A stretch of 64,000 bases of DNA from Escarpia spicata (taxonomy: Eukaryota; Annelida; Polychaeta; Sabellida; Siboglinidae). The stretch lies in NCBI GenBank assembly GCA_963995525.1, contig CAXEFP010000923.1, positions 124,001 to 188,000 of the forward strand. The letters are read 5' to 3'. Of this stretch, positions 1 through 13,100 are shown piece by piece. A program made the position numbers and the translations under genes. Under the pieces are notes generated by a model, which saw only the letters and a program-made list of their open reading frames with translations, did no database searches and was not told the DNA's origin. The first letter of the stretch is position 1. Each line of letters starts with the position of its first letter.

Positions 1-326
1 CATGGGACATGTTTGTCTCGTGAGTACTGAATGTACTGCTGCTTTAGACAAGAAAAAACATCAAATGGGGATGAGTTTTCACACCTATAACTTACGTAAT
101 ATGTTCTTGTAACTTACGTGACGGAGATAGAACGGTAACATGCATTCCCATTTGTGATTAATCTAGTTATGTGTGTAGCTTGATATCAATCTAGCCTTCG
201 TGAAGATTTTTAACATGCAAAACATATATTTGGGGTAAGACCACATTAAGGATCCTTCCGCCGAAAAAAGTGCACTACAAATACCGTTTTGCTGTGATAT
301 GCATTAATTTTTTTCGAACACTTGGA
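1..326 (+). repeat. Satellite monomer M1 (class A), reference for the r-numbering
   Basis: This first complete monomer defines r1-r326. Sequence features shared by nearly all copies are: ACATGT at r7-12, AGTACT at r23-28, TTACGTAA at r92-99, ATGCAT at r140-145 and r299-304, TTGATATCAA at r180-189, a CTTC/GAAG dyad at r196-205, AAGGATCCTT (BamHI) at r248-257, AGTGCACT at r269-276, and a T7 tract at r308-314 followed by TTCGAA at r313-318. Direct repeats inside the monomer are AACTTACGT at r89-97 and r111-119, and GTAACATGCA at r135-144 and r210-219. Class A carries T32, A54, A60, A125/G130, T155/A157, T210 and A226. The same class-A monomer returns as M12 (3587-3912), by eye without a difference. 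Confidence 0.9.
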
Positions 327-3300
327 CATGGGACATGTTTGTCTCGTGAGTACTGAAGGTACTGCTGCTTTAGACAAGATAAAACTTGAAATGGTGATGA
401 GTTTTCACACCTATAACTTACGTAATACGTTCTTGTAACTTACGTGACGGAGATAGAACGGTAACATGCATTCCCATTTGTGGTTAATCTAATTATGTGT
501 GTAGCTTGATATCAATCTAGCCTTCGTGAAGATTTGTAACATGCAAAACATCTATTTGGGGTAAGACCACATTAAGGATCCTTCCTCCGAAAAAAGTGCA
601 CTACAAATACCGTTTTGCTGTGATATGCATTAATTTGTTTCGAACATTTTGACATGGGACATGTTTGTCTCGTGAGTACTGAATGTACTGCTGCTTTAGA
701 CAAGATAAAACATCAAATGGGGATGAGTTTTCACACCTATAACTTACGTAATATGTTCTTGTAACTTACGTGACGGGGATAAAACGGTAACATGCATTCC
801 CATTTGGGGTTAATCTAGTTATGTGTGTAGCTTGATATCAATCTAGCCTTCGTGAAGATTTGTAACATGCAAAACATCTATTTGGGGTAAGACCACATTA
901 AGGATCCTTCCGCCGAGAAAAGTGCACTAGAAATACCGTTTTGCTGTGATATGCATTAATTTTTTTCGAAAATTTTGACATGGGACATGTTTGTCTCGTG
1001 AGTACTGAAGGTACTGCTGCTTTAGACAAGATAAAACATCAAATGGGGATGAGTTTTCACACCTATAACTTACGTAATATGTTCTTGTAACTTACGTGAC
1101 GGAGATAGAACGGTAACATGCATTCCCATTTGTGATTAATCTAGTTATGTGTGTAGCTTGATATCAATCTAGCCTTCGTGAAGATTTGTAACATGCAAAA
1201 CATCTATTTGGGGAAAGACCACATTAAGGATCCTTCCGCCGAAAAAAGTGCATTACAAATACCGTTTTGCTGTGATATGCATTAATTTTTTTCGAACATT
1301 TTGACATGGGACATGTTTGTCTCGTGAGTACTGAATGTACTGCTGCTTTAGACAAGATAAAACATCAAATGGGGATGAGTTTTCACACCTATAACTTACG
1401 TAATATGTTCTTGTAACTTACGTGACGGGGATAAAACGGTAACATGCATTCCCATTTGGGGTTAATCTAGTTATGTGTGTAGCTTGATATCAATCTAGCC
1501 TTCGTGAAGATTTGTAACATGCAAAACATCTATTTGGGGTAAGACCACATTAAGGATCCTTCCGCCGAAAAAAGTGCACTACAAATACCGTTTTGCTGTG
1601 ATATGCATTAATTTTTTTCGAACACTTGGACATGGGACATGTTTGTCTCGTGAGTACTGAAGGTACTGCTGCTTTAGACAAGATAAAACTTGAAATGGTG
1701 ATGAGTTTTCACACCTATAACTTACGTAATATGTTCTTGTAACTTACGTGACGGAGATAGAACGGTAACATGCATTCCCATTTGTGGTTAATCTAATTAT
1801 GTGTGTAGCTTGATATCAATCTAGCCTTCGTGAAGATTTGTAACATGCAAAACATCTATTTGGGGTAAGACCACATTAAGGATCCTTCCTCCGAAAAAAG
1901 TGCACTACAAATACCGTTTTGCTGTGATATGCATTAATTTGTTTCGAACATTTTGACATGGGACATGTTTGTCTCGTGAGTACTGAATGTACTGCTGCTT
2001 TAGACAAGATAAAACATCAAATGGGGATGAGTTTTCACACCTATAACTTACGTAATATGTTCTTGTAACTTACGTGACGGGGATAAAACGGTAACATGCA
2101 TTCCCATTTGGGGTTAATCTAGTTATGTGTGTAGCTTGATATCAATCTAGCCTTCGTGAAGATTTGTAACATGCAAAACATCTATTTGGGGTAAGACCAC
2201 ATTAATGATCCTTCCGCCGAAAAAAGTGCACTACAAATACCGTTTTGCTGTGATATGCATTAATTTGTTTCGAACATTTTGACATGGGACATGTTTGTCT
2301 CGTGAGTACTGAATGTACTGCTGCTTTAGACAAGATAAAACATCAAATGGGGATGAGTTTTCACACCTATAACTTACGTAATATGTTCTTGTAACTTACG
2401 TGACGGGGATAAAACGGTAACATGCATTCCCATTTGGGGTTAATCTAGTTATGTGTGTAGCTTGATATCAATCTAGCCTTCGTGAAGATTTGTAACATGC
2501 AAAACATCTATTTGGGGTAAGACCACATTAAGGATCCTTCCGCCGAAAAAAGTGCACTACAAATACCGTTTTGCTGTGATATGCATTAATTTTTTTCGAA
2601 CACTTGGACATGGGACATGTTTGTCTCGTGAGTACTGAATGTATTGCTGCTTTAGACAAGATAAAACTTGAAATGGTGATGAGTTTTCACACCTATAACT
2701 TACGTAATATGTTCTTGTAACTTACGTGACGGAGATAGAACGGTAACATGCATTCCCATTTGTGGTTAATCTAATTATGTGTGTAGCTTGATATCAATCT
2801 AGCCTTCGTGAAGATTTGTAACATGCAAAACATCTATTTGGGGTAAGACCACATTAAGGATCCTTCCTCCGAAAAAAGTGCACTACAAATACCGTTTTGC
2901 TGTGATATGCATTAATTTGTTTCGAACATTTTGACATGGGACATGTTTGTCTCGTGAGTACTGAATGTACTGCTGCTTTAGACAAGATAAAACATCAAAT
3001 GGGGATGAGTTTTCACACCTATAACTTACGTAATATGTTCTTGTAACTTACGTGACGGGGATAAAACGGTAACATGCATTCCCATTTGGGGTTTATCTAG
3101 TTATGTGTGTAGCTTGATATCAATCTAGCCTTCGTGAAGATTTGTAACATGCAAAACATCTATTTGGGGTAAGACCACATTAAGGATCCTTCCGCCGAAA
3201 AAAGTGCACTACAAATACCGTTTTGCTGTGATATGCATTAATTTTTTTCGAAAATTTTGACATGGGACATGTTTGTCTCGTGAGTACTGAAGGTACTGCT

Positions 3301-4564
3301 GCTTTAGACAAGATAAAACATCAAATGGGGATGAGTTTTCACACCTATAACTTACGTAATATGTTCTTGTAACTTACGTGACGGAGATAGAACGGTAACA
3401 TGCATTCCCATTTGTGATTAATCTAGTTATGTGTGTAGCTTGATATCAATCTAGCCTTCGTGAAGATTTGTAACATGCAAAACATCTATTTGGGGAAAGA
3501 CCACATTAAGGATCCTTCCGCCGAAAAAAGTGCATTACAAATACCGTTTTGCTGTGATATGCATTAATTTTTTTCGAACATTTTGACATGGGACATGTTT
3601 GTCTCGTGAGTACTGAATGTACTGCTGCTTTAGACAAGAAAAAACATCAAATGGGGATGAGTTTTCACACCTATAACTTACGTAATATGTTCTTGTAACT
3701 TACGTGACGGAGATAGAACGGTAACATGCATTCCCATTTGTGATTAATCTAGTTATGTGTGTAGCTTGATATCAATCTAGCCTTCGTGAAGATTTTTAAC
3801 ATGCAAAACATATATTTGGGGTAAGACCACATTAAGGATCCTTCCGCCGAAAAAAGTGCACTACAAATACCGTTTTGCTGTGATATGCATTAATTTTTTT
3901 CGAACACTTGGACATGGGACATGTTTGTCTCGTGAGTACTGAAGGTACTGCTGCTTTAGACAAGATAAAACTTGAAATGGTGATGAGTTTTCACACCTAT
4001 AACTTACGTAATACGTTCTTGTAACTTACGTGACGGAGATAGAACGGTAACATGCATTCCCATTTGTGGTTAATCTAATTATGTGTGTAGCTTGATATCA
4101 ATCTAGCCTTCGTGAAGATTTGTAACATGCAAAACATCTATTTGGGGTAAGACCACATTAAGGATCCTTCCTCCGAAAAAAGTGCACTACAAATACCGTT
4201 TTGCTGTGATATGCATTAATTAGTTTCGAACATTTTGACATGGGACATGTTTGTCTCGTGAGTACTGAATGTACTGCTGCTTTAGACAAGATAAAACATC
4301 AAATGGGGATGAGTTTTCACACCTATAACTTACGTAATATGTTCTTGTAACTTACGTGACGGGGATAAAACGGTAACATGCATTCCCATTTGGGGTTAAT
4401 CTAGTTATGTGTGAAGCTTGATATCAATCTAGCCTTCGTGAAGATTTGTAACATGCAAAACATCTATTTGGGGTAAGACCACATTAAGGATCCTTCCGCC
4501 GAAAAAAGTGCACTACAAATACCGTTTTGCTGTGATATGCATTAATTTTTTTCGAACACTTGGA
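1..4564 (+). repeat. Left block M1-M14: mixed B/C/D monomers with 11-, 7- and 3-monomer echoes
   Basis: Class order is A B C D C B C C B C D A B C. M1-M2 recur as M12-M13 at a distance of 3,586 bp (11 monomers), including the rare variant C102 (TAATACGTT) in both second monomers. The copies differ at the end of M13, where TTAGTTTCG replaces TTTGTTTCG. M2-M4 (B C D) recur as M9-M11, 2,282 bp away. M5-M7 and M8-M10 are both C B C, 978 bp apart. M7 has a private change that destroys its BamHI site (TAATGATCC), and M14 has GTGAAGCTT. The block is older-looking than the next one because echoes overlap and carry private changes. Since M1-M2 match M12-M13 from the very first base, the duplication probably continues left of the window. 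Confidence 0.85.
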
Positions 4565-7500
4565 CATGGGACATGTTTGTCTCGTGAGTACTGAAGGTAC
4601 TGCTGCTTTAGACAAGATAAAACTTGAAATGGTGATGAGTTTTCACACCTATAACTTACGTAATATGTTCTTGTAACTTACGTGACGGAGATAGAACGGT
4701 AACATGCATTCCCATTTGTGGTTAATCTAATTATGTGTGTAGCTTGATATCAATCTAGCCTTCGTGAAGATTTGTAACATGCAAAACATCTATTTGGGGT
4801 AAGACCACATTAAGGATCCTTCCTCCGAAAAAAGTGCACTACAAATACCGTTTTGCTGTGATATGCATTAATTTGTTTCGAACATTTTGACATGGGACAT
4901 GTTTGTCTCGTGAGTACTGAATGTACTGCTGCTTTAGACAAGATAAAACATCAAATGGGGATGAGTTTTCACACCTATAACTTACGTAATATGTTCTTGT
5001 AACTTACGTGACGGAGATAGAACGGTATCATGCATTCCCATTTGTGGTTAATCTAATTATGTGTGTAGCTTGATATCAATCTAGCCTTCGTGAAGATTTG
5101 TAACATGCAAAACATCTATTTGGGGTAAGACCACATTAAGGATCCTTCCTCCGAAAAAAGTGCACTACAAATACCGTTTTGCTGTGATATGCATTAATTT
5201 GTTTCGAACATTTTGACATGGGACATGTTTGTCTCGTGAGTACTGAATGTACTGCTGCTTTAGACAAGATAAAACATCAAATGGGGATGAGTTTTCACAC
5301 CTATAACTTACGTAATATGTTCTTGTAACTTACGTGACGGGGATAAAACGGTAACATGCATTCCCATTTGGGGTTAATCTAGTTATGTGTGTAGCTTGAT
5401 ATCAATCTAGCCTTCGTGAAGATTTGTAACATGCAAAACATCTATTTGGGGTAAGACCACATTAAGGATCCTTCCGCCGAAAAAAGTGCACTACAAATAC
5501 CGTTTTGCTGTGATATGCATTAATTTGTTTCGAACATTTTGACATGGGACATGTTTGTCTCGTGAGTACTGAATGTACTGCTGCTTTAGACAAGATAAAA
5601 CATCAAATGGGGATGAGTTTTCACACCTATAACTTACGTAATATGTTCTTGTAACTTACGTGACGGAGATAGAACGGTAACATGCATTCCCATTTGTGGT
5701 TAATCTAATTATGTGTGTAGCTTGATATCAATCTAGCCTTCGTGAAGATTTGTAACATGCAAAACATCTATTTGGGGTAAGACCACATTAAGGATCCTTC
5801 CTCCGAAAAAAGTGCACTACAAATACCGTTTTGCTGTGATATGCATTAATTTGTTTCGAACATTTTGACATGGGACATGTTTGTCTCGTGAGTACTGAAT
5901 GTACTGCTGCTTTAGACAAGATAAAACATCAAATGGGGATGAGTTTTCACACCTATAACTTACGTAATATGTTCTTGTAACTTACGTGACGGGGATAAAA
6001 CGGTAACATGCATTCCCATTTGGGGTTAATCTAGTTATGTGTGTAGCTTGATATCAATCTAGCCTTCGTGAAGATTTGTAACATGCAAAACATCTATTTG
6101 GGGTAAGACCACATTAAGGATCCTTCCGCCGAAAAAAGTGCACTACAAATACCGTTTTGCTGTGATATGCATTAATTGTTTTCGAAAATTTTGACATGGG
6201 ACATGTTTGTCTCGTGAGTACTGAAGGTACTGCTGCTTTAGACAAGATAAAACATCAAATGGGGATGAGTTTTCACACCTATAACTTACGTAATATGTTC
6301 TTGTAACTTACGTGACGGAGATAGAACGGTAACATGCATTCCCATTTGTGATTAATCTAGTTATGTGTGTAGCTTGATATCAATCTAGCCTTCGTGAAGA
6401 TTTGTAACATGCAAAACATCTATTTGGGGAAAGACCACATTAAGGATCCTTCCGCCGAAAAAAGTGCATTACAAATACCGTTTTGCTGTGATATGCATTA
6501 ATTTTTTTCGAACACTTTGATATGGGACATGTTTGTCTCGTGAGTACTGAAGGTACTGCTGCTTTAGACAAGAAAAAACTTCAAATGGGGATGAGTTTTC
6601 ACACCTATAACTTACGTAATATGTTCTTGTAACTTACGTGACGGGGATAAAACGATAACATGCATTCCCATTTGGGGTTAATCTAGTTATGTGTGTAGCT
6701 TGATAACAATCTAGCCTTCGTGAAGATTTGTAACATGCAAATCATCTATTTGGGATAAGACCACATTAAGGATCCTTCCGCCGAAAAAAGTGCACTACAA
6801 ATACCGTTTTGCTGTGATATGCATTAATTTTTTTCGAACACTTTGACATGGGACATGTTTGTCTCGTGAGTACTGAATGTACTGCTGCTTTAGATAAGAA
6901 AAAACTTCAATTGGGGATTAGTTTTCACACCTATAACTTACGTAATATGTTCTTGTAACTTACGTGACGGAGATAGAACGGTAACATGCATTCCCATTTG
7001 TGATTAATCTAGTTATGTGTGTAGCTTGATATCAATCTAGCCTTCGTGAAGATTTGTAACATGCAAAACATCTATTTGGGGTAAGACCACATTAAAGATC
7101 CTTCCGCCGAAAAAAGTGCACTACAAATACCGTTTTGCTGTGATATGCATTAATTTTTTTCGAACACTTGGACATGGGACATGTTTGTCTCGTGAGTACT
7201 GAAGGTACTGCTGCTTTAGACAAGATAAAACTTGAAATGGTGATGAGTTTTCACACCTATAACTTACGTAATATGTTCTTGTAACTTACGTGACGGAGAT
7301 AGAACGGTAACATGCATTCCCATTTGTGGTTAATCTAATTATGTGTGTAGCTTGATATCAATCTAGCCTTCGTGAAGATTTGTAACATGCAAAACATCTA
7401 TTTGGGGTAAGACCACATTAAGGATCCTTCCTCCGAAAAAAGTGCACTACAAATACCGTTTTGCTGTGATATGCATTAATTTGTTTCGAACATTTTGACA

Positions 7501-10106
7501 TGGGACATGTTTGTCTCGTGAGTACTGAATGTACTGCTGCTTTAGACAAGATAAAACATCAAATGGGGATGAGTTTTCACACCTATAACTTACGTAATAT
7601 GTTCTTGTAACTTACGTGACGGGGATAAAATGGTAACATGCATTCCCATTTGGGGTTAATCTAGTTATGTGTGTAGCTTGATATCAATCTAGCCTTCGTG
7701 AAGATTTGTAACATGCAAAACATCTATTTGGGGTAAGACCACATTAAGGATCCTTCCGCCGAAAAAAGTGCACTACAAATACCGTTTTGCTGTGATATGC
7801 ATTAATTTTTTTCGAAAATTTTGACATGGGACATGTTTGTCTCGTGAGTACTGAAGGTACTGCTGCTTTAGACAAGATAAAACATCAAATGGGGATGAGT
7901 TTTCACACCTATAACTTACGTAATATGTTCTTGTAACTTACGTGACGGAGATAGAACGGTAACATGCATTCCCATTTGTGATTAATCTAGTTATGTGTGT
8001 AGCTTGATATCAATCTAGCCTTCGTGAAGATTTTTAACATGCAAAACATATATTTGGGGTAAGACCACATTAAGGATCCTTCCGCCGAAAAAAGTGCACT
8101 ACAAATACCGTTTTGCTGTGATATGCATTAATTTTTTTCGAACACTTGGACATGGGACATGTTTGTCTCGTGAGTACTGAAGGTACTGCTGCTTTAGACA
8201 AGATAAAACTTGAAATGGTGATGAGTTTTCACACCTATAACTTACGTAATATGTTCTTGTAACTTACGTGACGGAGATAGAACGGTAACATGCATTCCCA
8301 TTTGTGGTTAATCTAATTATGTGTGTAGCTTGATATCAATCTAGCCTTCGTGAAGATTTGTAACATGCAAAACATCTATTTGGGGTAAGACCACATTAAG
8401 GATCCTTCCTCCGAAAAAAGTGCACTACAAATACCGTTTTGCTGTGATATGCATTAATTTGTTTCGAACATTTTGACATGGGACATGTTTGTCTCGTGAG
8501 TACTGAATGTACTGCTGCTTTAGACAAGATAAAACATCAAATGGGGATGAGTTTTCACACCTATAACTTACGTAATATGTTCTTGTAACTTACGTGACGG
8601 GGATAAAACGGTAACATGCATTCCCATTTGGGGTTAATCTAGTTATGTGTGTAGCTTGATATCAATCTAGCCTTCGTGAAGATTTGTAACATGCAAAACA
8701 TCTATTTGGGGTAAGACCACATTAAGGATCCTTCCGCCGAATAAAGTGCACTACAAATACCGTTTTGCTGTGATATGCATTAATTTTTTTCGAACACTTG
8801 GACATGGGACATGTTTGTCTCGTGAGTACTGAAGGTACTGCTGCTTTAGACAAGATAAAACTTGAAATGGTGATGAGTTTTCACACCTATAACTTACGTA
8901 ATATGTTCTTGTAACTTACGTGACGGAGATAGAACGGTAACATGCATTCCCATTTGTGGTTAATCTAATTATGTGTGTAGCTTGATATCAATCTAGCCTT
9001 CGTGAAGATTTGTAACATGCAAAACATCTATTTGGGGTAAGACCACATTAAGGATCCTTCCTCCGAAAAAAGTGCACTACAAATACCGTTTTGCTGTGAT
9101 ATGCATTAATTTGTTTCGAACATTTTGACATGGGACATGTTTGTCTCGTGAGTACTGAATGTACTGCTGCTTTAGACAAGATAAAACATCAAATGGGGAT
9201 GAGTTTTCACACCTATAACTTACGTAATATGTTCTTGTAACTTACGTGACGGGGATAAAACGGTAACATGCATTCCCATTTGGGGTTAATCTAGTTATGT
9301 GTGTAGCTTGATATCAATCTAGCCTTCGTGAAGATTTGTAACATGCAAAACATCTATTTGGGGTAAGACCACATTAAGGATCCTTCCTCCGAAAAAAGTG
9401 CACTACAAATGCCGTTTTGCTGTGATATGCATTAATTTGTTTCGAACATTTTGACATGGGACATGTTTGTCTCGTGAGTACTGAATGTACTGCTGCTTTA
9501 GACAAGATAAAACATCAAATGGGGATGAGTTTTCACACCTATAACTTACGTAATATGTTCTTGTAACTTACGTGACGGGGATAAAATGGTAACATGCATT
9601 CCCATTTGGGGTTAATCTAGTTATGTGTGTAGCTTGATATCAATCTAGCCTTCGTGAAGATTTGTAACATGCAAAACATCTATTTGGGGTAAGACCACAT
9701 TAAGGATCCTTCCGCCGAAAAAAGTGCACTACAAATACCGTTTTGCTGTGATATGCATTAATTTTTTTCGAAAATTTTGACATGGGACATGTTTGTCTCG
9801 TGAGTACTGAAGGTACTGCTGCTTTAGACAAGATAAAACATCAAATGGGGATGAGTTTTCACACCTATAACTTACGTAATATGTTCTTGTAACTTACGTG
9901 ACGGAGATAGAACGGTAACATGCATTCCCATTTGTGATTAATCTAGTTATGTGTGTAGCTTGATATCAATCTAGCCTTCGTGAAGATTTTTAACATGCAA
10001 AACATATATTTGGGGTAAGACCACATTAAGGATCCTTCCGCCGAAAAAAGTGCACTACAAATACCGTTTTGCTGTGATATGCATTAATTTTTTTCGAACA
10101 CTTGGA
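4565..10106 (+). repeat. 17-monomer HOR (5,542 bp), copy 1 (M15-M31)
   Basis: Class order is B E C E C D F G B C D/A B C B C C D/A. Markers that fix the register are GGTATCATG in M16 (5025), the TAATTGTTTTCG tail of M19, the F monomer M21 starting TATGGG (6521) with CGATAAC and GATAACAAT, the G monomer M22 with TAGATAAG and GGGGATTAG, AAAATGGTAAC in M24 and M30, and GAATAAAG in M27. Every marker repeats 5,542 bp downstream. Within the unit M24-M27 (C D/A B C) echo M30 onward with a 6-monomer spacing, so the unit itself contains an earlier duplication. The left edge lies in M14/M15: M14 is class C while M31, its counterpart before copy 2, is D/A. Confidence 0.93.
4891..5216 (+). repeat. Chimeric monomer M16 (class E: C head, B tail)
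   Basis: The first part has the C markers T32, T54 and A60 with GGGG at r67-70. From r125 on it has the B markers A125/G130, T155, A166, T260 and G311. The switch lies between r73 and r125, a stretch identical in both classes. It also carries the rare GGTATCATG, shared only with its 17-mer partner M33 (10433-10758). M18 (5543-5868) and M35 have the same C-B structure without GGTATCATG. This is direct evidence of in-register exchange between monomer classes. Confidence 0.87.
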
Positions 10107-13100
10107 CATGGGACATGTTTGTCTCGTGAGTACTGAAGGTACTGCTGCTTTAGACAAGATAAAACTTGAAATGGTGATGAGTTTTCACACCTATAACTTA
10201 CGTAATATGTTCTTGTAACTTACGTGACGGAGATAGAACGGTAACATGCATTCCCATTTGTGGTTAATCTAATTATGTGTGTAGCTTGATATCAATCTAG
10301 CCTTCGTGAAGATTTGTAACATGCAAAACATCTATTTGGGGTAAGACCACATTAAGGATCCTTCCTCCGAAAAAAGTGCACTACAAATACCGTTTTGCTG
10401 TGATATGCATTAATTTGTTTCGAACATTTTGACATGGGACATGTTTGTCTCGTGAGTACTGAATGTACTGCTGCTTTAGACAAGATAAAACATCAAATGG
10501 GGATGAGTTTTCACACCTATAACTTACGTAATATGTTCTTGTAACTTACGTGACGGAGATAGAACGGTATCATGCATTCCCATTTGTGGTTAATCTAATT
10601 ATGTGTGTAGCTTGATATCAATCTAGCCTTCGTGAAGATTTGTAACATGCAAAACATCTATTTGGGGTAAGACCACATTAAGGATCCTTCCTCCGAAAAA
10701 AGTGCACTACAAATACCGTTTTGCTGTGATATGCATTAATTTGTTTCGAACATTTTGACATGGGACATGTTTGTCTCGTGAGTACTGAATGTACTGCTGC
10801 TTTAGACAAGATAAAACATCAAATGGGGATGAGTTTTCACACCTATAACTTACGTAATATGTTCTTGTAACTTACGTGACGGGGATAAAACGGTAACATG
10901 CATTCCCATTTGGGGTTAATCTAGTTATGTGTGTAGCTTGATATCAATCTAGCCTTCGTGAAGATTTGTAACATGCAAAACATCTATTTGGGGTAAGACC
11001 ACATTAAGGATCCTTCCGCCGAAAAAAGTGCACTACAAATACCGTTTTGCTGTGATATGCATTAATTTGTTTCGAACATTTTGACATGGGACATGTTTGT
11101 CTCGTGAGTACTGAATGTACTGCTGCTTTAGACAAGATAAAACATCAAATGGGGATGAGTTTTCACACCTATAACTTACGTAATATGTTCTTGTAACTTA
11201 CGTGACGGAGATAGAACGGTAACATGCATTCCCATTTGTGGTTAATCTAATTATGTGTGTAGCTTGATATCAATCTAGCCTTCGTGAAGATTTGTAACAT
11301 GCAAAACATCTATTTGGGGTAAGACCACATTAAGGATCCTTCCTCCGAAAAAAGTGCACTACAAATACCGTTTTGCTGTGATATGCATTAATTTGTTTCG
11401 AACATTTTGACATGGGACATGTTTGTCTCGTGAGTACTGAATGTACTGCTGCTTTAGACAAGATAAAACATCAAATGGGGATGAGTTTTCACACCTATAA
11501 CTTACGTAATATGTTCTTGTAACTTACGTGACGGGGATAAAACGGTAACATGCATTCCCATTTGGGGTTAATCTAGTTATGTGTGTAGCTTGATATCAAT
11601 CTAGCCTTCGTGAAGATTTGTAACATGCAAAACATCTATTTGGGGTAAGACCACATTAAGGATCCTTCCGCCGAAAAAAGTGCACTACAAATACCGTTTT
11701 GCTGTGATATGCATTAATTGTTTTCGAAAATTTTGACATGGGACATGTTTGTCTCGTGAGTACTGAAGGTACTGCTGCTTTAGACAAGATAAAACATCAA
11801 ATGGGGATGAGTTTTCACACCTATAACTTACGTAATATGTTCTTGTAACTTACGTGACGGAGATAGAACGGTAACATGCATTCCCATTTGTGATTAATCT
11901 AGTTATGTGTGTAGCTTGATATCAATCTAGCCTTCGTGAAGATTTGTAACATGCAAAACATCTATTTGGGGAAAGACCACATTAAGGATCCTTCCGCCGA
12001 AAAAAGTGCATTACAAATACCGTTTTGCTGTGATATGCATTAATTTTTTTCGAACACTTTGATATGGGACATGTTTGTCTCGTGAGTACTGAAGGTACTG
12101 CTGCTTTAGACAAGAAAAAACTTCAAATGGGGATGAGTTTTCACACCTATAACTTACGTAATATGTTCTTGTAACTTACGTGACGGGGATAAAACGATAA
12201 CATGCATTCCCATTTGGGGTTAATCTAGTTATGTGTGTAGCTTGATAACAATCTAGCCTTCGTGAAGATTTGTAACATGCAAATCATCTATTTGGGATAA
12301 GACCACATTAAGGATCCTTCCGCCGAAAAAAGTGCACTACAAATACCGTTTTGCTGTGATATGCATTAATTTTTTTCGAACACTTTGACATGGGACATGT
12401 TTGTCTCGTGAGTACTGAATGTACTGCTGCTTTAGATAAGAAAAAACTTCAATTGGGGATTAGTTTTCACACCTATAACTTACGTAATATGTTCTTGTAA
12501 CTTACGTGACGGAGATAGAACGGTAACATGCATTCCCATTTGTGATTAATCTAGTTATGTGTGTAGCTTGATATCAATCTAGCCTTCGTGAAGATTTGTA
12601 ACATGCAAAACATCTATTTGGGGTAAGACCACATTAAAGATCCTTCCGCCGAAAAAAGTGCACTACAAATACCGTTTTGCTGTGATATGCATTAATTTTT
12701 TTCGAACACTTGGACATGGGACATGTTTGTCTCGTGAGTACTGAAGGTACTGCTGCTTTAGACAAGATAAAACTTGAAATGGTGATGAGTTTTCACACCT
12801 ATAACTTACGTAATATGTTCTTGTAACTTACGTGACGGAGATAGAACGGTAACATGCATTCCCATTTGTGGTTAATCTAATTATGTGTGTAGCTTGATAT
12901 CAATCTAGCCTTCGTGAAGATTTGTAACATGCAAAACATCTATTTGGGGTAAGACCACATTAAGGATCCTTCCTCCGAAAAAAGTGCACTACAAATACCG
13001 TTTTGCTGTGATATGCATTAATTTGTTTCGAACATTTTGACATGGGACATGTTTGTCTCGTGAGTACTGAATGTACTGCTGCTTTAGACAAGATAAAACA

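Noticed and set aside
195..211. CENP-B box at the CCTTCGTGAAGATTTGT segment
   Set aside because: Only the TTCG core agrees. The A at box position 10 and the CGGG block are absent. The TTCG at r313-316 fails in the same way.
308..326. RNA polymerase III B box at TTTTCGAACAC followed by a T-rich terminator
   Set aside because: The consensus GWTCRANNC is not met at its first and last positions, no A box lies at a proper distance, and the T tract is upstream rather than downstream.
1..326. Origin of the monomer as a dimer of two 163-bp halves
   Set aside because: Comparison of r7-26 with r167-186 gives only about 11 of 20 matches, and the clear internal direct repeats have offsets of 22 and 75 bp, not about 163.
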